The notes below the pieces were generated by a model. That model saw nothing but the letters and a program-made list of their open reading frames with translations, made no database searches and was not told where the DNA came from. A DNA stretch of 64,000 nt, from NCBI RefSeq assembly GCF_963678635.1, contig NC_087067.1:58632487-58696486 (forward strand), written 5' to 3'. The DNA comes from Symsagittifera roscoffensis (Eukaryota; Xenacoelomorpha; Acoela; Convolutidae). A program made the translations under genes and the position numbers. Positions 1 to 10,626 of the stretch are shown here, in pieces (the stretch's first letter is position 1; the number at the start of each line of letters is the position of its first letter).

Positions 1-429
1 TGGCTTACTCAAAACTAGAGTCACTGAAGGTTGGACGGTTTTGCATTTACAATGCTTAGGAAACGCCCTTAATTGACTTAATGTCATCTTACACACATCA
101 TATAATGAAAGCATTAAAACTTTTAAATTGCGGCAAAATTTTCAAAGATGGATATGATCAAAATTCAAAACCTGTTTTTCTCGATACTGAGAAAATGTTT
201 GCATTTCGTTTGAACACGATTGAGGCTTCGCCAGACTGAATTATCTTTTTACGCGGTGTAACGCTAATTTTTTTGTGGTAGAAATCAAATATCGGAGAGG
301 GTGTTACAAGACGACTTAAGAGCCAAAAAAATATTTGCTCAAACTTAGAAACAATTGAACTCAATTTCAGCTTACTTATTCTCTAAAACGTGTTGCTCAG
401 TAAAAAACAAAACTTTGATTTGAACTGAC

Positions 430-564
430 CTTGGAAAGTAATGTTTTGGCGATGTCTTCATCACCCCTCTGAGCCGCGTAGTGCAAACATGTCCAGCTAT
501 CTTTGGCCGCCCCCACACAATTGGCCCCCTTCTTCACAAGAGCCTCGAAGGCCGAATGTCTACC
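430..564 (-). CDS. ankyrin-repeat gene, exon 3 (inverted copy)
   Basis: A 135-nt exon of 45 codons with no stop. It runs from a CATAG acceptor to a CCAAG|GTCAGT donor, both on the minus strand. It encodes ankyrin-type helix pairs (SWTCLHYAAQRGDEDIAKTL fits the ankyrin G-TPLH-AA-xGH-xxV-xLL pattern). It equals the exons at 15629-15763 and 31147-31281. This copy lacks exon 4 and later exons because the window begins downstream of exon 3. Family and exon limits are inferred from sequence only. Confidence 0.7.
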
Positions 565-944
565 CTATGCATTAGGTCTCAAATCACAATCATCCCAATT
601 GGCATGAATAAAAAAAATATATTTCAGCTTTCTCCCATCATAGTCCCACCAGCATTTTACAGCCTCCCCCCTCCCCCTCATATGACAAAAATCGTAATAT
701 TATGGGACTTTATTTTTTGTTAATAGGCTTGGGGAAAGCGGTTTTTGCTTATTTTCCATTAGACCTGTACTAACGTATTTGCATCAACTTTTTTCGTACG
801 ACTTGACTTTCAGTTTGATTTCAATACAGTACGCAGACGATCTAGAATTTATCTATATTGAGAGAACTTGAATTTTTATATCAGTTTAAAATATCTCTAT
901 TTCATCGATGTTCAAGTCATTTGAGACATAATCAACAAACTTTC

Positions 945-1138
945 CTGAGCACACGCGAAGTGTATCGGTCGGAATCCCGAGAAGTCCTCGGAGTCTACGG
1001 GACAGCCTCGGTCCACGAGGAAGTTGACAAGGAAGTCGTGGCCATACCAAGCGGCCAGGTGCACAGCTGTCATTCCCGCTTTCGCCTCGTACGAGTCGAG
1101 AGTTTCAGAATCAGTCGTTCGGCACCTTATGTTCACTC
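945..1138 (-). CDS. ankyrin-repeat gene, exon 2 (inverted copy)
   Basis: A 194-nt exon after a TTTCAG acceptor, coding for about 64 residues. They include the ankyrin signature GMTAVHLAAWYGHDFLVNFL followed by the start of a second repeat (FSGFRPIHFACAQ). The 3' end that keeps the frame into exon 3 is CAG followed by GAAAGT, so the donor would be GA rather than GT. The nearest GT lies 4 nt later and would break phase with exon 3. The same GA is present in the other two copies. Confidence 0.7.
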
Positions 1139-1580
1139 CTGAAATGTCAAGATTGCGAAACTATGTAAGATTCATTTCACTTTTTTCAACCTATCAACCA
1201 ATTATAAAAATTTTCGAGATCTCGGTTTATAAAACGCGCAAAAAATCGGCTAACTTATAACATCAGGACTGTTTTATTATTTCAGTTAATTTTTTTCAGT
1301 TTTCCAAACGAGCAAATTTTAAAAAGATAGGTAAGCGTTCCATTTTTGATTGATTTTGATCGTTCGAGACGACTTTATCAACACTTTGAAATATTTGTGA
1401 AATTTTTTTGTGAAATGAATCTGAAATAACTGTGAAAGTTAATTGCTAATTAATTCTGAAATAATTGTGAAAATTATTGTGAAAAATTCTGAAATAATGT
1501 GAAAATTAATTTTGAAAAAATTCTGAAATATTGGAGAACATTTGTAAAATAATTGCAAAAAACAATTGTGAAAAACTAAC

Positions 1581-1664
1581 CTTGGTGATAGTATCGCTTA
1601 ACCAGCCCGTCGCACCCATTTCTCACTGCATTCAGAAAGTCACGCTCCGTTCTGTCCAAATTAG
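1581..1664 (-). CDS. ankyrin-repeat gene, exon 1 of the block (inverted copy)
   Basis: An 84-nt exon beginning after CCAACAG and ending CACCAAG|GTTAGT. It encodes about 27 residues (ERDFLNAVRNG, VKRYYHQ), typical of the first helix of an ankyrin domain. It is identical in frame to 14529-14612 and 30046-30129. It begins with two bases of a split codon, so an upstream exon is expected. None is recognisable, because the duplicated block ends a few bases upstream of this exon in the other two copies. Confidence 0.65.
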
Positions 1665-1837
1665 CTGTTGGTAAAATCTGATACATGACGATTGCAATTG
1701 AACAATCATCGTTTCAAACTGAGCTCACAGCATAATTTAAAAAAAAAATCCGTCAGTTTTCAAGATACAATCTACAGCAGTTTCTTTGATTGTTCTAAGC
1801 GCTGACACGGTTTTTCAGCATATGACTACTCTCTAAA

Positions 1838-2075
1838 ATACACTAATGGACAAAATTAAGCTCACACACAAGATTTTATTCTCTGAAATGCCTGTTTTAA
1901 ATGTCCATTTTGGACAAACTTTCCTATGAAATTCAGTAAAACTTTTACATAGACCAAGAGCAACTGATCCGAGGTACCCTCTATGAAACTATCAATATTT
2001 GGTTTCAATGGCTTACAAACTTAACCTGGGTTTGAAAACTCCAATTTTTTTTTCATCTGCACTAAGTTTTGCATC
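1838..2075 (-). repeat. dispersed inverted-repeat element relic (Tc1/mariner-like end)
   Basis: The motif CACTAATGGACAAAATTAAG near 1842 resembles Tc1/mariner terminal repeats. The following 200 bases are a diverged reverse complement of 21830-22035 (shared TTTGGTTTCAATG block and CATCTGCACTAAG). No transposase is seen, so a short non-autonomous element is inferred. Confidence 0.4.
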
Positions 2076-2279
2076 GTAGTGAGCTCGGATTGACCTCCAT
2101 AAATGCTAATCAGACAATTTCTAAACTAAGACAATTTCTATAAAAATACTTGTCAGAAAATTTCCATGCTTTTTGCTAAAATGGTGTCATCGAATTTTCA
2201 AAGGCTTTTTTGCTTGTTTTGGCATAAAAGTCGGTGTATCGTACTAAATAAAAAAGAAAAACTTTTTGTCAAAAAAATT

Positions 2280-2319
2280 CTAGTCATACAATTTCCATAT
2301 ATGGAAAGTGTATGACTAG
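2280..2319. repeat. 40-bp near-perfect palindrome
   Basis: The left half starts CTAGTCATACAATTTCC and the right half is its reverse complement with one mismatch. The half-site also occurs at 11121 (the 3' flank of the BEL element) and, inverted, at 29707-29723. It could be paired ends of a small DNA element. Confidence 0.6.
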
Positions 2320-2984
2320 CATTTTTTTGATGGTGTCGACAAAGTATTTTTGAAATTGCCCCCAAAAATTGTTTTTTGTTTTTTCAACCGCAAATTGATT
2401 TTCGTACTCAAGCAAACACTTTTTGAAAAAAAATGCTTGCAAAATTGCAAAATTTAATTTTCTGTGTGTATAACGTAGGTAGTCCTGGATATACTAATGT
2501 TGGATTTTTTTTCTTTTTCTCTTCATTAGTTTTTTTCAAAAACGCTTAAAACTGCCCTTTCTTTTGTATGACATGTTTTTGTATGTCTTGATCAATGTCT
2601 GGTAATTAAAAAATTCAATTTTTAGAAACAATCATTAGAAATCCGATTAAAATAGCTAAATAGCGCAAATGTTGCACAACGTTTTTTCCAAAATTTGAAG
2701 TTTTTTTCCTTCAAGATCTATTCCAAACTTCCATTTTCAATTTTTGAGACAAAAACCGCAAAATTCACAGTTAAGTTACTTTCATGTGGAGACTTGCAGT
2801 CTGAACAACAAGCTAATTTAAATTTTCTTCAAAAATATAGTTCAAAAACGAGATTTATAATCAACTAAGTTGAATTACGTTTGAGTAACCAAGGTGTATG
2901 TCATTTGTGTTCGGCTACGAACACAACCAAAAAACTTTGAGAAATTCAAATGTAGAATCATTATTTTTCGTTTATGGAAAAATG

Positions 2985-2989
2985 CTAGT
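2985..2989. repeat. BEL element target-site duplication, 5' copy (CTAGT)
   Basis: The five bases immediately before the TGTTGC end of the 5' LTR equal the five bases after the CA end of the 3' LTR. A 5-bp duplication fits BEL/Pao integration. The right arm contains a single copy. Confidence 0.9.
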
Positions 2990-3505
2990 TGTTGCAGCGC
3001 AAATATAAAACAATAGTACAAATGCATATAAACGTAAATGTGCGAGAGTATAAATGCATATAAATGTAAATTCATACAGGGACAGTAGCCAAGCGTATAC
3101 ATGGTGCGTCCCGGCGGGTTCGGCGCCGGTTCGAATCCCAACTAGGTCATTTCCTTTCTAGAACTCGAATATGCACCGAACTTGATGGGATGCTCCGTAA
3201 CCAGGTTCGATCCCCCCCCAAAAAAAACCGATTTTAACCGTCTTTTCGCTCTAATTTGGTTCAGCCTTGATTAAGGCTGACCTTTAAAAAGAGCAGTTTG
3301 TCTCAAGGACAAATACTGGCCATTTTTGCAGCTTGCTTTGAGTTATGCAGTTTTTTGTGTCCGATGTTACCGATAACAATAAAAAAGTTTGTTAAAAATA
3401 TCATTGTATTACGAAATTTCCAGAGTTATTTTCCCGATAAAAAACTCGTTAATTCAAGTGTTTGAAAAGAGATTTTATTACGAAGTGTGTAGATTGGCGC
3501 GCACA
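2990..3505 (+). repeat. 5' LTR of the BEL/Pao element
   Basis: A 516-bp LTR beginning TGTTGC and ending GCGCACA. It contains a GC-rich region with tRNA-type A and B boxes (3086-3138), a second B-box-like site at 3204, and an AATAAAA polyadenylation-type signal near 3379. Confidence 0.93.
3086..3138 (+). promoter_or_regulatory. tRNA-like Pol III A/B-box pair inside the LTR
   Basis: TAGCCAAGCGTA matches 10 of 12 positions of the Pol III A box, and 30 bases later GGTTCGAATCC is a perfect B box. The 3' LTR has the same pair with one B-box change (GGTTCGAGTCC at 10746). A full tRNA cloverleaf does not fold, since the T-stem does not pair. This is therefore a tRNA-derived or tRNA-like piece, not a tRNA gene. 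Promoter activity is inference. Confidence 0.45.
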
Positions 3506-3508
3506 TTT

Positions 3509-3526
3509 TGGCGCCCCACAAGGGAC
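3509..3526 (+). promoter_or_regulatory. candidate primer binding site
   Basis: TGGCGCCCCACAAGGGAC starts three bases after the LTR end and begins with the TGG expected opposite a tRNA 3' CCA. It resembles PBS sequences of the TGGCGCC class. Which tRNA would prime it cannot be told without the host tRNA set. Confidence 0.6.
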
Positions 3527-3651
3527 ACGAAGGGACACCGAAGTCTTTTCTCGCGAAATTGCACAAGGGACACGAAGGGACACCGAAGTCTTTTCTCGCG
3601 GAATTGCACAAGGGACTCGAGTCTTCTCTCACGAAGTCGACACAAGGGACC
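3517..3651 (+). repeat. 45-bp tandem repeat in the BEL leader
   Basis: Copies start at 3517, 3562 and 3607 (CACAAGGGACACGAAGGGAC...). The first two are almost identical and the third is diverged. The first copy overlaps the primer-binding-site candidate. Confidence 0.85.
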
Positions 3652-3903
3652 GAGGTCTTTCTCTTCACGACAAGAGTCTCAGTGACTCAGTCAAAGCTGT
3701 TTAAAAGTCGTCACCTTCTCGTATTCGAAGGTTGGCCGAGTTCGAAAGTCGTCGGCATATTCTCATTGGCAAAAAATACGAAAATTTTAGCAACCAGTTG
3801 GCCGAGTGCACTTAGCCGAGTTGGACGACTGCATCATTTTCTATCTTTCCCTCACACAAGACCCGAATGCATTTGGCCGAGTATATTAATTGTCTCGAGT
3901 CTC

Positions 3904-4015
3904 CAGTTGGCCCCCCAGTGTCCGGTTGGCCGATTGTCCAGTTGGCCGATTGTCCAGTTGGCCGATTGACCAGTTAGCCGAGTGTTCAGTTGATCAAGTG
4001 TCCAAATAGCCGAAA
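3904..4015 (+). repeat. 16-bp short tandem repeat in the BEL leader
   Basis: A GTTGGCCGATTGTCCA-type unit repeats about six times with increasing decay downstream. Related GGCCGA words are scattered from 3733 to 4080. Confidence 0.75.
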
Positions 4016-4554
4016 GTCGTTATAGTGAGTAGCTAGCAGAATTGGCCGAAATTCGCCCAGGGCTCAGTTGGCCGAAATTCGATTAGCCAAAAGAGCCGAC
4101 AGAGCAGTCTGGCGAAAGAGCAGACTGGTGGAAGAGAGGCCTGTGGTCAAAGTGGAGCTGTGTTTTTCTCGACACCCGAAGTTTTTGGCTTTTTCCCGGT
4201 GACCGCCCAATCTCCAAAACCGTCAAAAACTGTAAGACTAGTCTAATCTTTATAACCTTTTTTGTGCAATAAAATTTCGTACGGTGTCTTATTGTGTATC
4301 CCAACTCAAAGCAAGCTACAAGTGGTAATTTTCCCGATACCACAAATTTTTGGGTAATTGTGAACGGATTGAAAATCCAAAAAAAAAATCGGATCATAGA
4401 CAAGGGGTACTAGACTAGTTTTTTGGATTGGTTTACGACTCGAACCTGCTGACCAAAGTTTTCCGAAAAATTTTGGAAAAAAAAAATTGCCAAAAATTCC
4501 TCAAAACGTCCCCATAATTCTGCGAAACTGTGCTGTAACATGACACCAACCTTA

Positions 4555-5232
4555 TGGTAAGTGGTATGGTAGCGTAATATCAGGCAAATTAAGTTGAGTT
4601 TTTTCATCCTCAGGTTTTTTCCGCGTGTGTTGTTGGAACTTAACCAATTTGCCTGATCCCCCACCCACATTGGTGAAACTGAAAGCCAGTACGCTTCAAG
4701 TAATTCTAAGCCGTTTCAGCCCGTCCGATTATTGACTTCGTTGCGCGACATTAATGTTAAGTGGTCAGGTACGGTGATATTAAGTGAGTTAAGTTGAATT
4801 CTTTCATCCTCAGGTTTACTCCGTGTGCGTTGTTGGAGTTCAACCGACCTACTTAATTTCCCCACCCCATTGGTTTAAGTAAATCTAAGCCGTTTCAGCC
4901 AATCCGATTATTGACTTCGTTGCGCGACATTAATGTTAAGTGGTCAGGTACGGTGATATTAAGTGAGTTAAGTTGAATTCTTTCATCCTCAGGTTTACTC
5001 CGTGTGCGTTGTTGGAGTTCAACCGACCTACTTAATTTCCCCACCCCATTGGTTTAAGTAAATCTAAGCCGTTTCAGCCAATCCGATTATTGACTTCGTT
5101 GCGCGACACTAATGTTAAGTGGTCAGGTACGGTGATATTAAGTGAGTTAAGTTGAATTCTTTCATCCTCAAGTTTACTCCGTGTGCGTTGTTGGAGTTCA
5201 ACCGACCTACTTAATTTCCCCACCCCATTGGT
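4555..5232 (+). repeat. 179-bp tandem repeat upstream of ORF1
   Basis: The anchor GCCGTTTCAGCC recurs at 4710, 4889 and 5068, an exact 179-bp period. The last two units are nearly identical and a diverged partial unit begins near 4555. Each unit contains a splice-acceptor-like CATCCTCAG, so a role in leader splicing is possible but unproven. Confidence 0.85.
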
Positions 5233-5273
5233 ACTTTAGCGTAACGTAGCCGTCGCATAGGTCTCTTGAGTGT

Positions 5274-5909
5274 ATGGTATTCATTCTAGGAGCTAGTTCC
5301 TTGGATCACGCGCTCCGTATACTATCCGCACCGTCTCAAAAGCGCGTGAAAGAGACTTGTTTCACAAAGCCCGGCTTAAGCTTTAACTTTAACGCCAGGG
5401 ACTCGCAGAAAACTATCCAATACTATCTGCATCACTTTTTGTCGAATCGGAAAGATCTAGTTATTTGGCACGACGCCATAAATAACTCCATTAGTAAGCA
5501 CCGCAGTAACAACAACCGTAGTTTGAGTACTGATCAACTTAAGAGCCTTCTTTTGAGATACAAGGAGAATATTACCGCTATTGTATACTGTCGCCGCAAC
5601 GTTACGAACAATATAGAAAAGGAGTTGAAAAAGACAGGTATTCTCGTTCTTAACATAGTTGAGGATTTTATCTCAAAGCGAAAGGCTAAAGACCAAACAC
5701 TTATCGAAAAGTATAAAGAGCTGCACCAGCCCCCTTCCCTTGAGTTGAAGACTCTGTTGTTACTTAGACGATACAGTGCTGACCTAAATACACTGAAAGC
5801 TAAGAAGAAGCGGAATCGATTGTCGCCTAAAAATCGTAGAGCGATTCACAACAGACTTAAAGCGTTAAAACTTCAAGTTACTCCCCCTTGTAAGTTATTG
5901 ATGTATTAG
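5274..5909 (+). CDS. BEL element ORF1, possible SGNH/GDSL-hydrolase-like protein
   Basis: An intact 211-residue ORF between the leader repeats and gag. It starts ILGASSLDHAL, has WHDAINNS near residue 68, then IVYCRRN, and a lysine/arginine-rich C-terminus. The GxSS start and the D-x-x-N block recall SGNH-hydrolase blocks, and a similar small ORF ahead of gag is, to my recollection, found in some nematode retroelements. The fold is inference and no catalytic triad can be assigned with certainty. It ends 72 bases before the gag start. Confidence 0.6.
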   Translation: MVFILGASSLDHALRILSAPSQKRVKETCFTKPGLSFNFNARDSQKTIQYYLHHFLSNRKDLVIWHDAINNSISKHRSNNNRSLSTDQLKSLLLRYKENITAIVYCRRNVTNNIEKELKKTGILVLNIVEDFISKRKAKDQTLIEKYKELHQPPSLELKTLLLLRRYSADLNTLKAKKKRNRLSPKNRRAIHNRLKALKLQVTPPCKLLMY

Positions 5910-5981
5910 ATTATTTTGTGGATTTACTTGATTGAAAATACAGTTTTTTCTGAGAGTCGTTTATTTCTGAAATTATTAAGC

Positions 5982-8135
5982 ATGGAAGTTAAGTTTCAGA
6001 AGAAAATTAAGAAGTTGTTTGAGAAACGTAGCACTCTCGAAAACGAACTTTATAAATGCCACGAGATAATTTTAGAATACATAGAGAGTCAGAGTCGTTG
6101 CTCAAAAATTGATACCTATATTGAAAAATGTAGGAACTATATAGAACAAGCGGTCGAGATAAACAATGAGTTGATTGATATGGCTGCAAAAAGTGCCAAT
6201 CCCGTCGAATTGATACCGGCACAGGATATGTGGCTTCATAAGTTGACTCAAAGCAACGATAAAGTTTTACAGGAAGCTATCACATATAAAACAAGTTTTG
6301 AGGCAGTAACAGAGCCGGACAACATAGATAGCAGCTCAAAAGTTTCTCATCATTCTGAAAAAAGTGAAAAACCCCAGTCGCATAAAACAGATACCCACTC
6401 TAAGGTGTCACACCGAAGCAGCCGACATCATCAATCGGAATCTCAGAAATCTAGTCGTTATACCGCGGCTCCGTCGAAAACACTTTCTGAGAAAAAGCGC
6501 GACTTAATGATTTTAAAGAAACAACAAGAGGAACTTGAGAGGCAGGCAAAGGTATCATTAAGACTGAAAGAGCAGCAAAACAAGATGAAACAATTTGTTT
6601 TAGAACAACAAAGCAGTTTAGAGTTGAAAGTATTGGCTGAAGAACACAGGAAAAAACTGGCAGAAATTGAGTTGAAAGGGCTTGAGTTAGAAGATGAGAT
6701 GTCGGAAATCAGCGAGAATGCTGAGGAAAGTGGGTTAACTCGAATCTCTCCACAACTAACAATAGACGAAAAGGATCGTACGCGTCACTGGGTCGAATCT
6801 GTCGACCACAATCAGCCTGATGCTGTTGTAGTTCCCAATCAAGAGCAGCACGTTCGTTCAACCGCTCCTGAGGCAACTTATCCTGCATCAACAAATTACT
6901 TGGTCTCATCAAGTTTTACAGGAGTGAATAATGGCCAGGCAGCTTCCAGTGATCCGGGATTGTATTACAGTAACCACATTCACGGACAACCACATAATTT
7001 GTCGAATTTGGTTCGATCGCAGGTTTCCGTTATTAATCCAGTAGGGTTACAGCAGGTCATGCAACCTGTTTCCAATAATTTGCCTCAGCAAGCTTTTTTG
7101 TCCACTCATCCGGTGCTAGGCAATCCAAACACAGGTTCAGTAGTCCCGGTAACTTCTGAAAACTATTTTGCTCCACCAATATCTGCAGAAGTTCCTTCTG
7201 GTGTAGCACCGTTTGTTCCTGCATCAACAGCAATTAATCAGGTTTCTTTGAGTCATCAAACTACAGGATCAGTAGTAGCTGGCTACCAAGCACCTGTAAT
7301 CCCATCACAACAACATATGGGTGTTCCCGTTACTAGTTACAACTTTTCAAGCGACCACTATAATCCGTATAGTAATTTGTGGAGACCAGCTGTTGCTGCC
7401 CCTTTAATGTCAGTTCAACAACACTACGTTCCTTCGACAACTGTTTTTTCCGCAGTAACTCCGATTGTTCCTACGAATAATTTTGTTCCTTATACAAGTG
7501 GAGGGACTGTGTTCTTTGCTTAGCCTGAAATTTCTTCACCTGCTAATCGACCGTTCGTTCCTGATAGTCACGGTAACTCTTCGAGTTACACAGAGCCAAC
7601 TCCAGGTAATTCACCTGGTGCAGACGTCGAGCGTCCACTTTCGACACGAGAGTTGGTTAATATACTCATGCACAGCCAAAAAGATCATCTCCCTGAGTGG
7701 AAGCTGACCCAGTTCGATGGCAACCCACTTAATTGGCATGAGTGGTTTGGGCAATTCAAATCGACGGTCGATTCAGCCATACTCAGTGACGATGAAAAGC
7801 TCACCTATCTGAAAACGCTCGTAGTGGGTAAAGCAAAATCCGCAATCGCTGAGTATAGCTAAAGCGGAGTACTATATAAAGACGCATTAGCAACTCTTCA
7901 AAGAAAGTTCGGGCAGCCGCATGCTGTAGTAGGGGCTCATCTAGATAAATTGAGTAATTTTCCGCCGCTCAAAATTCATAACTCGGAAAATGTAATTGGA
8001 TTTTCCTCTGCAATTTCTGGACTTGTTGCCGTATTTAAGTCTCTGTCTTTTAACGACGACCTGAAAAGTGTTAACTTACTGAATCAGGCTGTGAGTAAGC
8101 TTCCCCCGAACCTGGAGGAGGCATGGTCGATGCAA
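5982..8135 (+). pseudogene. BEL gag-like ORF, broken by two stops
   Basis: ATG at 5982 opens a long frame. An N-terminal charged coiled-coil region is followed by a Ser/His/Lys-rich stretch, a second helix-rich region and a Gln/Pro/Val-rich linker to TAG at 7521. The same frame continues through TAA at 7860 into a DUF1759-type BEL gag domain (FDGNPLNWHEWFGQFKS, then LQRKFGQPHAVVGAHLDKLS) up to about 8127. There a deletion removes the rest of gag, protease and most of the reverse transcriptase. The TAG sits in the low-complexity linker and the TAA inside the domain. Confidence 0.85.
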
Positions 8136-10626
8136 AGCGTAAGACGCCAATGGCATAGACCAACTCTGCTGCAATTCGTCTGTTAAAGATATTTGTGCGA
8201 GTCCAGACCAGTCGTCGCATGTTCTCGGTCTTAAGTGGGATCACGTAAAAGATACCTTAGTCGTTAGTAGAGGGGTTGATCGTCCACTAGACAAAGCAAT
8301 CACTCAGCGTACCGTGTTGAGTTTTGTTTCCTCTGTTTTTGATCCAATTGGGTTAGTGGCTCCGTATACCGTGAAGGCTCGCCTTCTATTAAAAGATATC
8401 TGGCGAATCAGCGGTCAAAAATGGGACGATGATCTGCCAGAGGAAATCAAAAAGCAATTCCTTGAGTGGCACTCAGGCCTTCATTTGTTAGGTTCTCTGA
8501 CAATACCTCGCAGCTATTTCACTGAGCCTTTCGACCGAATAGAACTTCACATGTTCGGTGATAGTTCGCAGGTTGTTTTCTGTGCCGTCGCTTTCCTTCG
8601 TGCGCGACTTGCTAGCTCCCATCAGACCGAATTAGCCTTTGTGTTTGGCAAAGCCCGCGTCGCGCCTATGAAAGCGCTTTCTATTCCAAAGTTAGAGCTT
8701 CAAGCAGCTCTTCTTGCAACCCGCTTAAAAGAAGAAATTTTGAAAGCTCTCACTTTCAAAGTTACGGATACTTTCATGTGGACAGATAGTACCACTGTTC
8801 CTCAGTGGCTTCACTCTTGTAGTAAACTACCCGTTTTTGTTGGTAATCGCACTGGTGAGATTCTGGAGTCTACCACCACTGATCAGTGGGATCACATACT
8901 TAGCGGTGATAACCCAGCTGATACCGGTACACGAGGGATTTCTTCGGAAGCCATCAAGGAAGGCAGCTGGGTTAATGGCCCTAGTATATTGAGAACAACT
9001 GATTGGCCGTTCAAGCCCGATACAAGGGTTATCGATAAAATAAGACTCAAAGGACCATCATGTGATATCGACATTTGTCTGGAAAATTCGTCAAATTTCG
9101 TCGTCGATGTTTTGAAAGAAAAAAATCTTCCCTTCGGAAAATGGGAGAGATTCAATTCAATTGTAAAATACAAACGCACAGTAGCATTTTTATTAAGATG
9201 GCTGCCATCCCATAAACATTTCCGGTCGAGTACATTAGAAATTACAGACCCGTGTGAAATGGATATTGCTGAACAGAAGCTCATTCACCTGTCCCAGGGT
9301 GAAGCATTCCCTAATGAGCTAAAACTAATAAGATCCGGTAAAGTTATCACAAGGAATAGTCGGATCGCCAAGTATTCGCCGTTTATTGGACCAGCTGGCA
9401 TCCTTCGCTCGACTGGGCGCATCAGCCGCTTGGTTAATTCCGATTTCGATAGCAAGCATCCGATTATACTTGATGCACGTCACGCGGTTGTTCGGTTATT
9501 GGTTCAGCACTTGCACGTTAGAAATTTCCATCAAGGCTTGGATTACATGCGTGCGTTGGTTAATCTGAAGTACGTCGTGTTAAATTTGCGATGGTTGCTG
9601 CGAAACATTGAAAATACTTGCGTCGTGTGCCGAAAACGCAAAGCGCAAACCGTAACTCATATGATGGCTGATCTGCCCATTGAAAGGCTGGGTTACAAGC
9701 AGCCTCCGTTCACTAACACAGGTGTTGACTACTTTGGGCCGTTCCTAGTTCCAATCCGGAGAAGTACGGAAAAGAGGTGGGGTTTTTTGTTCACCTGTCT
9801 CACCACTAGAGCGGTGCATATTGAAGTAGTCCCCTCGCTCGACACAAGCTCTTGTGTGATGGGCGTGGAGAGGTTTATTGCACGTCGCGGTACTCCGACC
9901 ACTATCATGTCCGACAACGGAACGAACTTTGTTGGCGCTCAGAAAGAGCTCTTAGCTTGCATTGAGAGTTGGAACAAGCTCGCACCCGCTGTTTTTGTTC
10001 AGAAAGGGATCAAGTGGAAATTCAATCCACCCAGCGCACCGCACCATGGTGGCTCCTGGGAGCGATTAGTTCGGAGTGTCAAGCGCGTTTTGTATGACAT
10101 CTTAGGCAACAGAAGACTAACTGAAGAGGTTCTAAGAACCACGCTGTGCCTTGTTGAGCAATCACTCAACGCTAGACCGATAACAGCCGTTAGTTCCGAT
10201 CCGCTAGATTTAGAGGCGTTGACCCCGAATCATTTTATCCTTGGTCATCACGCAGCGAGTTTTCCGTCGCTAAGTTTCGAAGAAAACTTCGACCATAAGA
10301 AGCGGTTCGCCAGAGCGCAATCATACGCTAACGCAATATGGATACGGTGGATGCGGGAATACGTTCCTTCCCTCAATAGGAGGGCAAAGTGGCACAACCA
10401 GTCAGACGTTAAGTTGAAAGCCGGTGACTTGGTTTGGGTCATAGATCCTGACACTCCACGTGGACATTATCCACTCGCACGTATCCTAAGACTGCACTAT
10501 GGCAAGGACGGATGCGCGCGATCCGCCGACATAAAGATTGTTACGAGCGAACTGACCCGTCCGACCGTAAAGCTCGCTCCCGTTCTTCCTTGTTTAGGGG
10601 TGGAGGATGTTGCAGCGCAAATATAA
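8136..10626 (+). pseudogene. pol: BEL/Pao pol, C-terminal half (RT thumb, RNase H, integrase)
   Basis: The frame is open from about 8180 (HVLGLKWD, the Pao RT/thumb border); the internal ATG at 8314 gives 770 residues. Counting from it, RNase H acidic residues are D83, E128, D158 and D203 (GDSS, KLELQAA, WTDST, NPADTGTRG). An H-x-H-x-C-x-x-C zinc-binding motif follows near 400-448. The integrase core has D472 (GVDYFGP), D534 (SDNGTNF) and E583 (GGSWERL). A DUF5641-like domain (KAGDLVWVIDPDTPRGHYPL) ends the protein. All catalytic residues of RNase H and integrase are present, but the RT active site is deleted. The stop lies within the 3' LTR. Confidence 0.92.
10596..10607 (+). promoter_or_regulatory. 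polypurine tract
   Basis: AGGGGTGGAGGA lies directly before the TGTTGC start of the 3' LTR, the expected position for plus-strand priming. It overlaps the last pol codons. Confidence 0.75.

Larger units (their letters stand above)
1671..2670. other. extra intron-like segment in the left arm, with repeat relics
   Basis: Absent from the right arm, where the exon-1 acceptor is joined directly to the sequence equivalent to 2671. No gene is seen. It contains a Tc1/mariner-like end and inverted copies of the intron repeat found near 21.8-22.0 kb, followed by AT-rich sequence with a 40-bp palindrome. It may be the native upstream intron, lost from the other copies, or a later insertion. Confidence 0.5.

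Noticed and set aside
158-364. 68-codon ORF recurring in all copies of intron 3 (also 15830, 17939, 33333, 37433)
   Set aside because: It lies in an intronic repeat, differs in length between copies, one copy (31378) is internally deleted, and it shows no domain; recurrence is explained by the DNA duplication.
3128-3138. tRNA gene in the BEL LTR (perfect B box)
   Set aside because: The T-stem and acceptor stem do not pair; kept only as a tRNA-like Pol III box pair.
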